Shown here one piece after another: positions 25,559 to 33,814 of a DNA stretch of 64,000 nucleotides (position 1 is its first letter; each line of letters opens with the position of its first letter). The stretch comes from Dinoroseobacter sp965279125 (lineage in GTDB: Bacteria > Pseudomonadota > Alphaproteobacteria > Rhodobacterales > Rhodobacteraceae). The notes under the pieces were generated by a model, which was given only the letters and a program-made list of their open reading frames with translations, was not told where the DNA came from and did not search any database. The translations under genes and the position numbers were made by a program. The stretch covers positions 1-64,000 of the forward strand of contig CBDIHL010000014.1 in the NCBI GenBank assembly GCA_965279125.1. The letters run 5' to 3'.

Positions 25559-26383
25559 TCAAAGAAATTTACGTTTGACCCATGCCCAAGCGCCTTTGCG
25601 TTCCGGCTCTATTGCACGCGGTGCAATTTGTGGTCGTGGCGGATGCGGTGTGAGTTCACCTGAAAGCGGTGGCAGCATAGCTGGTCGCGGCGGAGGCATC
25701 GTTTCTGCACGTTGGACATGCGTGCTTGCTGTGGCAATGACGGCGGGGACTTCGGGGGCTGTAATCGGTGCCACGGGCGCGACATCTTCGGCGGCGAACC
25801 CATCGAGCAAGTCCTGAACACCGGCCTGCCCGGCTTCCAGAATCGCGGCGCGGCCGGTCTCAGTGTTTTGAGCCGCGGCCATCGCGGCCGACCCAACGGC
25901 TAGCGCTAGGGCGGCTTGCACGATGACGTCATCATGATGCACGTCCTGGCCACGCGCCATCTCTACGCGGACGGCCAAGTGGATTGCTTCAAAGGTTGCG
26001 CGTGCTTCGGTATTGGATCGCGCAACATCCATTGCCAAGCCCGCCAATGTGCAACGCAGAGCTTGTGGTGTAGGGTTGTTGGGTGACAGATAATTGTCAA
26101 AAACACCTCGCATCTCTGCGAGCAAGCCCTTTTGGTCTTGCGAGACGCGCCGTTCAAGATTTTGCAGCAAAGGCGTTGTTTGGTGCAGAGACTCTAAAAA
26201 TACGGCTTCCTTTGACGGAAAATGCGCGTAAAACGCCCCACGTGTCAGGCCTGCACGCCCCATGACCTCGTCGATCCCTACCCCATCGGGACCTTTTTCG
26301 CGGAACAGTGGGGCCGCTTTGGCCAGCAATGCCGCGCGCACACGCTTATTATGAGCCGCTTTACGACTTTGTTCGGTATTCAT
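25559..26383 (-). CDS. TetR/AcrR family transcriptional regulator
   Basis: DNA-binding repressor-type protein of 274 aa. The N-terminal TetR helix-turn-helix is at about residues 12-58 (ALLAKAAPLFREKGPDGVGIDEVMGRAGLTRGAFYAHFPSKEAVF, quoted only in outline: GVGIDEVMGRAGLTRGAFY). A helical ligand domain follows (to about 200), then a Pro-rich, probably disordered tail ending in WVKRKFL, which is longer than in standard TetR proteins. ATG 26383 is preferred to an in-frame TTG at 26392. It is divergent from psuK-psuG across 104 nt, and an inverted repeat lies just upstream, so it may control itself and the pseudouridine genes. Confidence 0.85.
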   Translation of the reverse strand: MNTEQSRKAAHNKRVRAALLAKAAPLFREKGPDGVGIDEVMGRAGLTRGAFYAHFPSKEAVFLESLHQTTPLLQNLERRVSQDQKGLLAEMRGVFDNYLSPNNPTPQALRCTLAGLAMDVARSNTEARATFEAIHLAVRVEMARGQDVHHDDVIVQAALALAVGSAAMAAAQNTETGRAAILEAGQAGVQDLLDGFAAEDVAPVAPITAPEVPAVIATASTHVQRAETMPPPRPAMLPPLSGELTPHPPRPQIAPRAIEPERKGAWAWVKRKFL

Positions 26384-26393
26384 GTTTGGCAAC

Positions 26394-26415
26394 CTAAATA
26401 TGACAGCCTGTTTAG
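26394..26415. promoter_or_regulatory. Candidate TetR operator
   Basis: Inverted repeat with arms CTAAA (26394-26398) and TTTAG (26411-26415), imperfect within the 12-nt centre, 10 nt upstream of the TetR start codon and 72 nt upstream of psuK. A direct repeat AGCCTG also occurs here. TetR regulators usually bind such imperfect palindromes next to their own gene. No experiment or alignment supports it. Confidence 0.35.
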
Positions 26416-26487
26416 ATAGCCTGATTCGCCCAACTTCGCCAAGACCTGGGGCTGGACGCCTCGCAAACTGCGTGTCAGATCAGAGGC

Positions 26488-27405
26488 ATGACATCAAAGA
26501 CCTTAGATAAACGCACCGTTGAGAAGCCTGATATCCTATGTATTGGGTCGGTCCTTTGGGATATCGTTGGCCGTGCGACTGTGCGTATGAAAGCTGGTCA
26601 TGATGTAGCAGGTCGAATTCAGCGCATTCCAGGTGGTGTTGCGATGAACATCGCGATGACATTGCGACGTTTCGATCTGGTCCCTGCCCTGTTGACCGCA
26701 ATCGGGCGTGACCCCGAAGGCGTGCAGTTATTGGCAGAAGCCCAACACCGCGGTCTGATCACCGAACATGTCTACCACGCCGATCATCCAACCGATGTCT
26801 ATATGGCAATTGAAGGTGCAAACGGCTTGATTGCAGCCATTGCAGACGCGCATGGACTTGAAGACGCAGGGGATGCAATTTTGAGTCCCCTGCAGGACGG
26901 AACACTTGGTTCACATGATGCGCCTTGGAGCGGATTAATCGCCCTTGATGGCAACCTGACTGAAAAATTGTTGGCAACTATAGCCCGTAGCCCTCTGTTT
27001 GCGCAGGCTGATTTGCGGATTGCCCCTGCCTCTCCAGGAAAAGCACGGCGGTTGATCCCTTTGCTCGCCCATCCACGACCAACGCTATATGTTAACTTGA
27101 TCGAGGCGAATTTGATGCTCGACGCTCACCACGAGACAACCGAGCGCGCAGCGGAAGCGCTTCTCACCCAAGGTGCACATCGTGTTCTTGTCACCGACGG
27201 TGCGAACCCGACCTCGTTTGCGGATCAAAATGCCATCATCACCCGTGCTCCCACCCCCGTTCATGTCCGCCGTGTCACGGGGGCTGGGGATACTTTCATG
27301 GCTGCCCATATCAGCGCAGAAATCCGTGGATGCCATGCAGATGCGGCACTTGATGCAGCCCTCGAGGCAGCAGCACGATACATATCATCAGAGGATATCA
27401 TATGA
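26488..27405 (+). CDS. psuK: Pseudouridine kinase, PfkB family
   Basis: Phosphorylates pseudouridine to pseudouridine 5'-phosphate, the substrate of the next gene. PfkB/ribokinase fold: an N-terminal GSVLWDIVGR strand-loop, GGVAMNIAMTLRRF (sugar-binding GG motif), and the C-terminal anion-hole motif VTGAGDTFMAAH with the catalytic Asp near residue 267. 305 aa is normal. Function is set by its partner: its stop overlaps the psuG start by 4 nt (ATGA). On its own the sequence would only say PfkB kinase. No dedicated pseudouridine transporter is next to it. Confidence 0.87.
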   Translation: MTSKTLDKRTVEKPDILCIGSVLWDIVGRATVRMKAGHDVAGRIQRIPGGVAMNIAMTLRRFDLVPALLTAIGRDPEGVQLLAEAQHRGLITEHVYHADHPTDVYMAIEGANGLIAAIADAHGLEDAGDAILSPLQDGTLGSHDAPWSGLIALDGNLTEKLLATIARSPLFAQADLRIAPASPGKARRLIPLLAHPRPTLYVNLIEANLMLDAHHETTERAAEALLTQGAHRVLVTDGANPTSFADQNAIITRAPTPVHVRRVTGAGDTFMAAHISAEIRGCHADAALDAALEAAARYISSEDII

Positions 27406-28325
27406 TCAACATACAGTTCTCTGCAGAAGTTGAAGCCGCTCGCGGTATGGGCGGGGCGATTGTCGCCCTCGAATCGACGATTATTACGCATGGAATGCCC
27501 TACCCTGCCAACTTGGAAACTGCACAGCGTGTTGAAAGCGAAATTCGGGCCTTCGGAGCGGTTCCAGCAACAATCGCAATACTGGACGGCGTGTTGAAGA
27601 TTGGGCTTGAGGCTGAGGAATTGTCCGATTTGGCGCAACGGCACGATGTTGCAAAGCTAAGCCGCGCGGATTTTGCCGTCTGCCTGTCCCAAGGGGGCAC
27701 CGGGGCCACGACGGTTGCAGCAACGATGATCGCGGCACACCAGGTTGGGATTTCGGTATTTGCGACCGGGGGCATTGGCGGCGTCCACCGGGGCGCGGAA
27801 GACAGTTTCGACGTTTCAGCAGATTTGCGCGAGTTGTCAGAAACACCTGTGACAGTGGTAGCTGCTGGCGCAAAAGCGATCCTTGATCTGCCAAAAACAC
27901 TCGAAGTGCTCGAGACTTTGGGCGTACCCGTATTGTGTTATCAGAGTGATGTATTTCCAGCATTCTGGATGCAAGACAGTGGCTTACCGGCCCCTCTTCG
28001 TGTGAATTCAGCGCACGACATCGCTAAAGCACACCAGATGCGTGCCACTTTGGGGATTCCAGGAGGGCAATTGGTCGCCAATCCAATCCCATCCGAAGCC
28101 GCACTGGCCGCTGAAGAAATTGTACCCGTGATTGAGGACGCTTTGGCGCAAGCGCGCGTGCAAGGCATTGCTGCCAAATCTGTCACCCCTTTCCTGCTTG
28201 ATCAAATTGGCCAGGCAACCGACGGTCGTGCGCTCGATGCGAATATTGCGCTGGTGCTGAACAATGCACGTCTCGCCAGTCAAATTGCGCTCAAGATGGT
28301 GGCAATTTCACGAGATTACGCGTGA
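27402..28325 (+). CDS. psuG: Pseudouridine-5'-phosphate glycosidase
   Basis: Cleaves the C-C glycosidic bond of pseudouridine 5'-phosphate to uracil and ribose 5-phosphate; trimeric Mn-dependent enzyme. Recognised by VALESTIITHGMPYPANLETA near the N-terminus (partly quoted), then SRADFAVCLSQGGTGATTVAATM, FATGGIGGVHRG with metal-binding surroundings, and the PAFWMQDSG segment. 307 aa matches PsuG. The psuKG pair allows salvage of pseudouridine from RNA turnover. Base usage in this pair is slightly less GC-rich than in the phosphate cluster that follows, but not enough to claim transfer. Confidence 0.93.
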   Translation: MINIQFSAEVEAARGMGGAIVALESTIITHGMPYPANLETAQRVESEIRAFGAVPATIAILDGVLKIGLEAEELSDLAQRHDVAKLSRADFAVCLSQGGTGATTVAATMIAAHQVGISVFATGGIGGVHRGAEDSFDVSADLRELSETPVTVVAAGAKAILDLPKTLEVLETLGVPVLCYQSDVFPAFWMQDSGLPAPLRVNSAHDIAKAHQMRATLGIPGGQLVANPIPSEAALAAEEIVPVIEDALAQARVQGIAAKSVTPFLLDQIGQATDGRALDANIALVLNNARLASQIALKMVAISRDYA

Positions 28326-28404
28326 TCGATTGCTGCATCGCAGCTGCCATCTTGTGAACCTCCTGCGCCGCACCTATTAAGCATCAAGGGCCCGGAGGTC
28401 GGAT

Positions 28405-29109
28405 GTGAAGCTAGAGCCAGAACCCATACAACCACCGCGACGCGGTATTTTTGCAGCCGTCCGGAGCAATTTCCTGACTGGTTTGATCGTGATCGCACCG
28501 ATCGGGCTGACGATCTGGTTCATCTGGAGCGTCATCGGCTGGGTCGACGGCTTTGTGCTGCCGTTTATCCCGGATGCTTACAATCCCGCAGACTTTATTA
28601 ACCGATATCTTGATATCGGGATCGACATTCGCGGCATCGGCGTCATTGTCTTTTTGATATTTACCTTCTTTGTCGGATGGCTGGCAAAAGGGTTAATGGG
28701 GCGCTGGTTGCTGGGTGTGGCCGAGCGGCTGGTCTTCTCAATCCCTTTGGTTCGCTCGATCTATTCGGGCCTGAAACAGATCGCCGAGACGGTGTTCGCC
28801 CAAGGCAATGCCAATTTCGAGCAAGCCTGTTTGGTCGAATATCCGCGTCGGGGCATTTGGGCGATTGCGTTTGTGTCGACGACTGCCAAAGGCGAAGTGG
28901 CGTCGCGCGCGAACACGCCGATGATATCGATTTTCCTGCCGACAACCCCTAACCCGACATCAGGCTTCTTGCTGTTTGTGCCACGTGAAGACGTCATCAT
29001 GCTGGATATGAGTGTCGAAGACGCCGCAAAGCTGGTCATTTCAGCCGGGCTTGTCTACCCGAATGGCCAAGAAAAAGATGGAGTGGATAAGCCATCCGCG
29101 ATTGGTTAA
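28405..29109 (+). CDS. DUF502 family inner-membrane protein
   Basis: Conserved membrane protein of 234 aa, function unknown. Two membrane helices are clear: about residues 19-45 (FLTGLIVIAPIGLTIWFIWSV) and 65-90 (GIGVIVFLIFTFFVGWLAKG). Between and after them lie DUF502 hallmarks: the VERLVFSIPLVRSIYSGLKQ-like segment, then GYGP-type cytosolic domain with VEYPRRGIWAIAFVS and TTPNPTSGFLLFVPREDV. The start is GTG 28405, with an exact GGAGG seven nucleotides upstream; an overlapping ATG at 28403 is immediately closed by a stop. It is convergent with the solute-binding pseudogene. Confidence 0.87.
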   Translation: MKLEPEPIQPPRRGIFAAVRSNFLTGLIVIAPIGLTIWFIWSVIGWVDGFVLPFIPDAYNPADFINRYLDIGIDIRGIGVIVFLIFTFFVGWLAKGLMGRWLLGVAERLVFSIPLVRSIYSGLKQIAETVFAQGNANFEQACLVEYPRRGIWAIAFVSTTAKGEVASRANTPMISIFLPTTPNPTSGFLLFVPREDVIMLDMSVEDAAKLVISAGLVYPNGQEKDGVDKPSAIG

Positions 29110-29130
29110 GTCGCGGACAGCCTTGATAAA

Positions 29131-30953
29131 TTACTCTTCAATCCACCAAACATCGGGCTGAAAACCGATCCAATCCCCATACATCGGCAAGCGATCAGCG
29201 CGGAACTTGAGGTTGGCGTTATGGGCCAGCCTGGACACTGGGTTGTGGTTTACAGGGATGACGTAGCGCCCGGCTGTCAGGATCCGGTCAAGCGCACGCA
29301 CAGCAGCCCGATATCCGTCTTGTGTGGGCGCGGTCAGCATCTCGGCGATCATCGCCTCGGCCGCAGCACTATTGATCCCCATCAGGTTCCGACTGCCCGG
29401 CGTGGTTACGCCGTCAGATCCCCAATAGGCCATCTGCTCGTTGCCGGGACTAAGGCTCAGCCCGCGCCGATACCATGTCATGTCGAAGTCGTAGGCATCG
29501 GTGCGCTCTTTATATTGGGCGTCGTCGATATTGGTGATCGTTGGCGTGATCCCAAGGCGCGCGAGCGCTTCGGCGTAAATTGCCACGATAGAATCAACTT
29601 CGGACGAGCCGATCTTGTTAACGATTTCGAAGGTCACCGCCGCGCCCGTCGGATCGGTCATCACGCCGTCGACGACCGAAAATCCGGCCTCTTCAAACAG
29701 CGCCAGCGCTTTGCGGATGCCCGCGCGATTGGCCTCTGACCCATCCGAGACCGGCAAGCTGTACCCTTCGAGCGTGCCTGGAATAAGCTCGGCTGCGAAG
29801 GGCTCAAGCAGCTCCCGCACCCGCCCTTCAGCTTCTCCGGGCTCCATCGCCAGCACGGAATTCGAGAAGTAGGATGTGATCCGCGGATCAACGCCGCCAT
29901 TGAGTGTCTCGTTAATGAACTCGAAATTGAACGCTTGGATCAAGGCTTCCCGCACCCGCCAGTCTTGGAACAGATCGCGGCGCGTGTTCATCACCAAACC
30001 GGTGATGCCCGAGGGGCGCTGGTGGGGGATGATCGATTTGACCACTTCGCCAGATGCGACACGCGGGAAATCATAATTCCGCTCCCAATTGGCCGCCGAG
30101 GTTTCGCGCATTGTGCTTAACAGACCGCTTTTGAAGGCCTCAAACATGGCGGTGCCATCGCCAAAGAATTCCATCCGGATGGTGTCGACATTGTTGGTGC
30201 CGCGCCGCACAGGCAGGTCAACCCCCCAGTAGTCCGGATCGCGGCTCAGCTCGACGAAGCGACCGGCGTCAAAATCTGTGATCACATATGGGGCGGAGGA
30301 AATCGGGATGACATCAACACCGCTTTCGGCAAAATCAACGCCCTCCCATTGCGCGGCTTTCAGGATCGGACGCAGGCCCATGATCAGGGCCAATTCGCGA
30401 TCAGCCTCGTTAAACGTTAACCTGACACCGCGTTCACCGACCGCCGAGATGCTGTCGATCTTTTGCCATGCGCCGCGATACCGCGGATGGCCTTCGGTGC
30501 CGAGCGTCTTGTAAGACCAGATCACATCCTCGACCGTGACGGGGCTGCCGTCAGAGAATCGGGCGTTTGGATTGAGGGTAAATTCGACCCACATCGCCCC
30601 CGGATCGACCTCTACCGATTCGGCGAGCAGCCCATAAAGCGTGAACGGCTCGTCATAAGAGCGCTGCATCATGCTTTCATAAGCAATAAATCTCAGCTGC
30701 CATGGAACGCGCCCTTTTAGGATATGCGGGTTCAAACTGTCGAAGCTGCCAACCTGCCATCGACGAAAACACCGCCCTTCGGCGCATTCGCGTTCACGTG
30801 GGGTAGAGACACAAAATCCGGTGGAAGTGCAGGGTCGCCATACATAGAGATGCCATGCTGGGGCTCTGACAGACCGGCCCCGGCACTGAGCAAAAGGGCA
30901 GCTGTAAGGGCGGTCGCCCCGGTCCTCAGCCTGTGGAAAAACACTGATTTCAT
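29131..30953 (-). pseudogene. ABC transporter solute-binding protein (YejA/SBP_bac_5 type), frameshifted
   Basis: Periplasmic oligopeptide/microcin C-type binding protein broken by one frameshift. The first frame (30953 down to 30732, 73 aa) gives a signal peptide and HGISMYGDPALPPDFVSLP; it then stops. The second frame, open from about 30760, continues with GSFDSLNPHILKGRVPWQLRF and runs to 29131 without another defect. The frames join at a CC on the plus strand at 30753-30754 (GG on the coding strand); one more G would restore ...DGRVGSFDSLNP..., the sequence expected of the family. This looks like a 1-nt loss in a GGG run, real or a sequencing error. No yejB, yejE or yejF permease genes are nearby, so it is also an orphan. 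Confidence 0.83.
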
Positions 30954-31030
30954 TTTGGCAACGCTCCGCTATCGGACTGTATTTATGGGCCTAACCCTAG
31001 CGCCCCCATGCGTTCTGCGCAATTTTTCTG

Positions 31031-31060
31031 TTGGACCTCGCTGGGGATTAAGCCTATAAC
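31031..31060 (+). promoter_or_regulatory. Predicted sigma70-type promoter for the sRNA candidate
   Basis: TTGGAC at 31031-31036 and TATAAC at 31055-31060 are separated by 18 nt, a good match to a housekeeping promoter. Transcription would begin near 31067 and meet the terminator at 31115-31142 without any open frame between. Confidence 0.5.
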
Positions 31061-31066
31061 AGTTGC

Positions 31067-31142
31067 ACTGCTCGATAGGTTTCTTGCCTGTATGAAACCT
31101 GCCTCAATGACTTAACGCCCGCTTCGTGCGGGCGTTTTTTTT
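31067..31142 (+). ncRNA. Candidate small RNA, about 76 nt
   Basis: A predicted promoter is followed by two hairpins and a T-run, with no coding gene on this strand upstream (the nearest gene upstream points the other way). Hairpin 1: AGGTTTC at 31077-31083 with GAAACCT at 31094-31100 and a 10-nt loop containing TTGCCTG. Hairpin 2 is the terminator at 31115-31135. The single-stranded linker reads GCCTCAATGACTTA. The structure is typical of Hfq-dependent or trans-acting sRNAs; targets and family are unknown. It could instead be an attenuated leader of bdhA, whose start is 81 nt further on. Confidence 0.5.
31115..31142 (+). terminator. Strong Rho-independent terminator without an upstream gene
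   Basis: 8-bp perfect stem ACGCCCGC (31115-31122) with GCGGGCGT (31128-31135), loop TTCGT, followed by a run of eight T including the last stem base. On the minus strand there is no T-run, so the direction is plus. No plus-strand gene ends before it. Confidence 0.88.
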
Positions 31143-31222
31143 GGGCTATATGGCTTTGTGTCGGGTGCATGTTGCAGGTGCAGCATGTAGGGTCTTCTCA
31201 AATCGTTTTGAGGAGACGCATC

Positions 31223-32008
31223 ATGGCGCATACCATCGACCTTTCAGACAAGACCGCCGTCATCACTGGATCGAATTCGGGCATCGGTCTCGGGATTGCC
31301 TGGGAATTGGCGCGCGCAGGTGCCGATGTGGTTCTCAACAGCTTTACCGACCGCGACGAAGATCACGCCATCGCCGCCGAAATCGCTGCTGAGACGGGGG
31401 TGAGCGCCCGCTATATCAAGGCGGATATGTCGAAAGGGACCGACTGCCGCGCGCTAATCGAAGAGGCGGGCACTTGCGATATCTTGGTTAACAACGCCGG
31501 GATCCAGCATGTCGCCGCCATTGATCAGTTCCCGGTCGACAAATGGGACGCGATCATTGCGATCAACATGAATTCGGCGTTCCACACAACCGCTGCCGCC
31601 CTGCCTCTGATGCGCAAAGCCGGTTGGGGCCGCGTGATCAACATCGCCTCGGCCCATGGCTTGACCGCCTCGCCCTATAAGTCTGCCTATATTACCGCCA
31701 AGCATGGTGTGATCGGAATGACCAAGACTGTGGCGCTTGAGACCGCGCAGGAACCGATTACCGCAAACGCGATTTGCCCGGGCTACGTGCTGACACCGTT
31801 GGTCGAAGCCCAGATCCCCGACACCATGAAAGAATACGACATGAGCCGGGAAGACGTTGTCAAAAACGTCATGCTCAAGCGTCAGCCATCGAAAGAATTC
31901 GCAACGGTCGAGCAGATGGGCGGCACGGCGATATTCCTGTGCTCGGATGCAGCGGCACAGGTGACGGGAACGACAATCAGTGTCGATGGTGGTTGGACAG
32001 CTTTGTAA
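31223..32008 (+). CDS. bdhA: D-3-hydroxybutyrate dehydrogenase (SDR family)
   Basis: Interconverts 3-hydroxybutyrate and acetoacetate with NAD, in polyhydroxybutyrate breakdown and ketone-body use. Classical short-chain dehydrogenase: cofactor loop TGSNSGIGLGIA, NNAGIQHV, catalytic Ser in the IASAHG segment (near 143), Tyr156 and Lys160 in YITAKHG, and the C-terminal QVTGTTISVDGGWTAL typical of BdhA. The ICPGYVLTPLVEAQIP segment also fits BdhA. ATG 31223 has a TGAGGAGA ribosome site; the longer frame from 31169 has none. 261 aa. A patatin-like gene follows after 26 nt with its own strong ribosome site. Confidence 0.92.
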   Translation: MAHTIDLSDKTAVITGSNSGIGLGIAWELARAGADVVLNSFTDRDEDHAIAAEIAAETGVSARYIKADMSKGTDCRALIEEAGTCDILVNNAGIQHVAAIDQFPVDKWDAIIAINMNSAFHTTAAALPLMRKAGWGRVINIASAHGLTASPYKSAYITAKHGVIGMTKTVALETAQEPITANAICPGYVLTPLVEAQIPDTMKEYDMSREDVVKNVMLKRQPSKEFATVEQMGGTAIFLCSDAAAQVTGTTISVDGGWTAL

Positions 32009-32034
32009 TTACAGGCCTTTAGGAGGCGACGTTG

Positions 32035-33072
32035 ATGTCTAAACCGTCCGTTAATCTGGCGCTTCAGGGTGGTGGCGCGCATGGTGCGTTCACTTGGGGC
32101 GTGCTTGACCGTTTGCTTGAAGCGGACGTTTTCGAGATCGCTGCGATGTCGGGCACATCTGCGGGCGCTCTGAACGGTGCTGCGGTCAAGGCCGGGTTCG
32201 CACGGCGTGGGGGTGGTGCGGAAGCCGCGCGCGACAATCTCGATTGGTTGTGGGAACAGGTCGGGGCGATCAACGATCCTATGATGGTGCCATGGTTAAC
32301 GGCGTTCTCACCCGCGCTGGTGTCCAAAAGCATCGAATATTCGTTGCCCTTTGCCCTGTCCGACACGGTGTCGCGTATGGTCAGCCCCTATGACAGCGGT
32401 GCGTTTTACCGCAATGCGCTAGAGCGGATCGTGACCCGGTTTCACTATGAAGATGTCTGCGCGGCGATGGGGCCAGAGCTTTATATCTGCGCGACCAATG
32501 TGCGCTCGGGCAAAATCCGCGTGTTTACGGGCGCAGAGGTGGGGCCGGATCCAATCATGGCCTCGGCCTGTTTGCCGACATTGTTTCGGGCGGTCGAAAT
32601 CTGGGATCCAAAGACCGGGCGCCAAGAGGCCTATTGGGATGGCGGCTATACCGGAAACCCAGCGCTCTTTCCTTTGTTTCGCAATGACTTGCCGCGCGAT
32701 GTTGTCGTAGTGAATATCAACCCTCTGCACCGCGAGGAGCTGCCGACAACGGCGCGGGATATTCAAAACCGGATCAACGAGATCAGTTTCAATTCGTCTT
32801 TGCTACGCGAACTTCGCGCGATCCAATATGTCAAAGAGCTGATCGCCGAGGGGGCCATTGCCCAATCCGCGAAAAAGGACGTCCTGGTTCATATGATTTC
32901 GGATGATGCGCTGATGACACAGCTTTCGGTGGCGACGAAGATCATGCCCAATGCCAGTGTTTTGGCGCAACTGAAGAAAGCTGGTCGCAATGCTGCGGAT
33001 CGGTTTCTGGATGCGCATGAAAGTGACGTGGGCACCCGCAGCAGCGTTGATCTTGCTGAGATGTTTGGCTGA
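32035..33072 (+). CDS. Patatin-like phospholipase family protein
   Basis: Serine hydrolase of 345 aa with a Ser-Asp dyad. Oxyanion loop QGGGAHGAF (residues 11-19), nucleophile elbow GTSAG with Ser42, and catalytic Asp202 in DGGYTGNP. ATG 32035 has a perfect AGGAGG eight nucleotides upstream; the in-frame TTG at 32032 is discarded. The gene is the second of a likely bdhA operon. This pairing recurs in alphaproteobacteria, suggesting a role with polyhydroxyalkanoate or membrane-lipid turnover, but the substrate is not known from sequence. Confidence 0.88.
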   Translation: MSKPSVNLALQGGGAHGAFTWGVLDRLLEADVFEIAAMSGTSAGALNGAAVKAGFARRGGGAEAARDNLDWLWEQVGAINDPMMVPWLTAFSPALVSKSIEYSLPFALSDTVSRMVSPYDSGAFYRNALERIVTRFHYEDVCAAMGPELYICATNVRSGKIRVFTGAEVGPDPIMASACLPTLFRAVEIWDPKTGRQEAYWDGGYTGNPALFPLFRNDLPRDVVVVNINPLHREELPTTARDIQNRINEISFNSSLLRELRAIQYVKELIAEGAIAQSAKKDVLVHMISDDALMTQLSVATKIMPNASVLAQLKKAGRNAADRFLDAHESDVGTRSSVDLAEMFG

Positions 33073-33115
33073 TAAGTCTTTGTTTTACCTCTAAACAGAA
33101 CAGCGTGTCGCGTAT

Positions 33116-33808
33116 TCAGCCGATCGCATATCCGGCCCCTCGCACCGTGCGCACCGGATCATCGCCGCCATGCTGGCACAGCGCTTTGCGCAAACGTCCC
33201 ACATGGACGTCTACGGTGCGGGAATCGACATAAATGTCCCTGCCCCACACGCGGTCCAGAAGTTGCTCCCGGCTCCAGACCCGACCGGGCTTTTCCATGA
33301 AGGTGGCGAGCAGCCGAAATTCGGTCGGACCGAGCTTTAGCTGGGCATCTTTGCGAAAGACGCGGTGGCTTTCCGCATCAAGAACGATGTCGCCAAATGT
33401 CAGTTGCTGCCCAACGGTCGCAGGACGCACGCGGCGCAACTGTGCCCGGACCCGCGCCATTAACTCTGGCACGGAATATGGCTTGACGACATAGTCATCG
33501 GCCCCGGTTTCAAGCCCGCGTATCTTGTCGACTTCTTCGGTGCGCGCCGACAACATGATGATCGGAATGGCGCGGGTATCGTTACGTGTTTTTAAACGCC
33601 GACAGACCTCAATCCCCGACACCGATGGCAGCATCCAGTCCAGAACGATGATGTCCGGGTTTTCCTCGTCCACGAGCATTAGGCCATCTTCGCCATTCTC
33701 GGCTTGCGCCACACGAAAGCCTTCTGCCGCGAGGTTATAGGCGAGGACTTCGCGCTGCGCGGGCTCGTCCTCGACCACAAGGATTGTGGGTTGTTCGGTC
33801 GCGACCAT
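33116..33808 (-). CDS. phoB: Phosphate regulon response regulator PhoB
   Basis: OmpR-type regulator activated by PhoR under phosphate starvation; binds Pho boxes. Receiver domain 1-125 with Asp57 in IIVLDWMLPS and the YVVKPYSVPEL switch region; winged-helix domain in the last 100 residues (LTFGDIVLDAESHRV, then RVWSREQLLDRVWG and DVHVGRLRKAL). 230 aa. It is the last gene of phoR-pstSCAB-phoU-phoB and starts 6 nt after the phoU stop, so it is probably boosted by its own target promoter before pstS (positive feedback). Confidence 0.96.
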   Translation of the reverse strand: MVATEQPTILVVEDEPAQREVLAYNLAAEGFRVAQAENGEDGLMLVDEENPDIIVLDWMLPSVSGIEVCRRLKTRNDTRAIPIIMLSARTEEVDKIRGLETGADDYVVKPYSVPELMARVRAQLRRVRPATVGQQLTFGDIVLDAESHRVFRKDAQLKLGPTEFRLLATFMEKPGRVWSREQLLDRVWGRDIYVDSRTVDVHVGRLRKALCQHGGDDPVRTVRGAGYAIG

Positions 33809-33814
33809 GGCGGA

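Noticed and set aside
30954..31222. tRNA gene in the spacer before bdhA
   Set aside because: No cloverleaf or T-loop (GGTTCAANNC) is present; the two hairpins fit an sRNA with terminator better.
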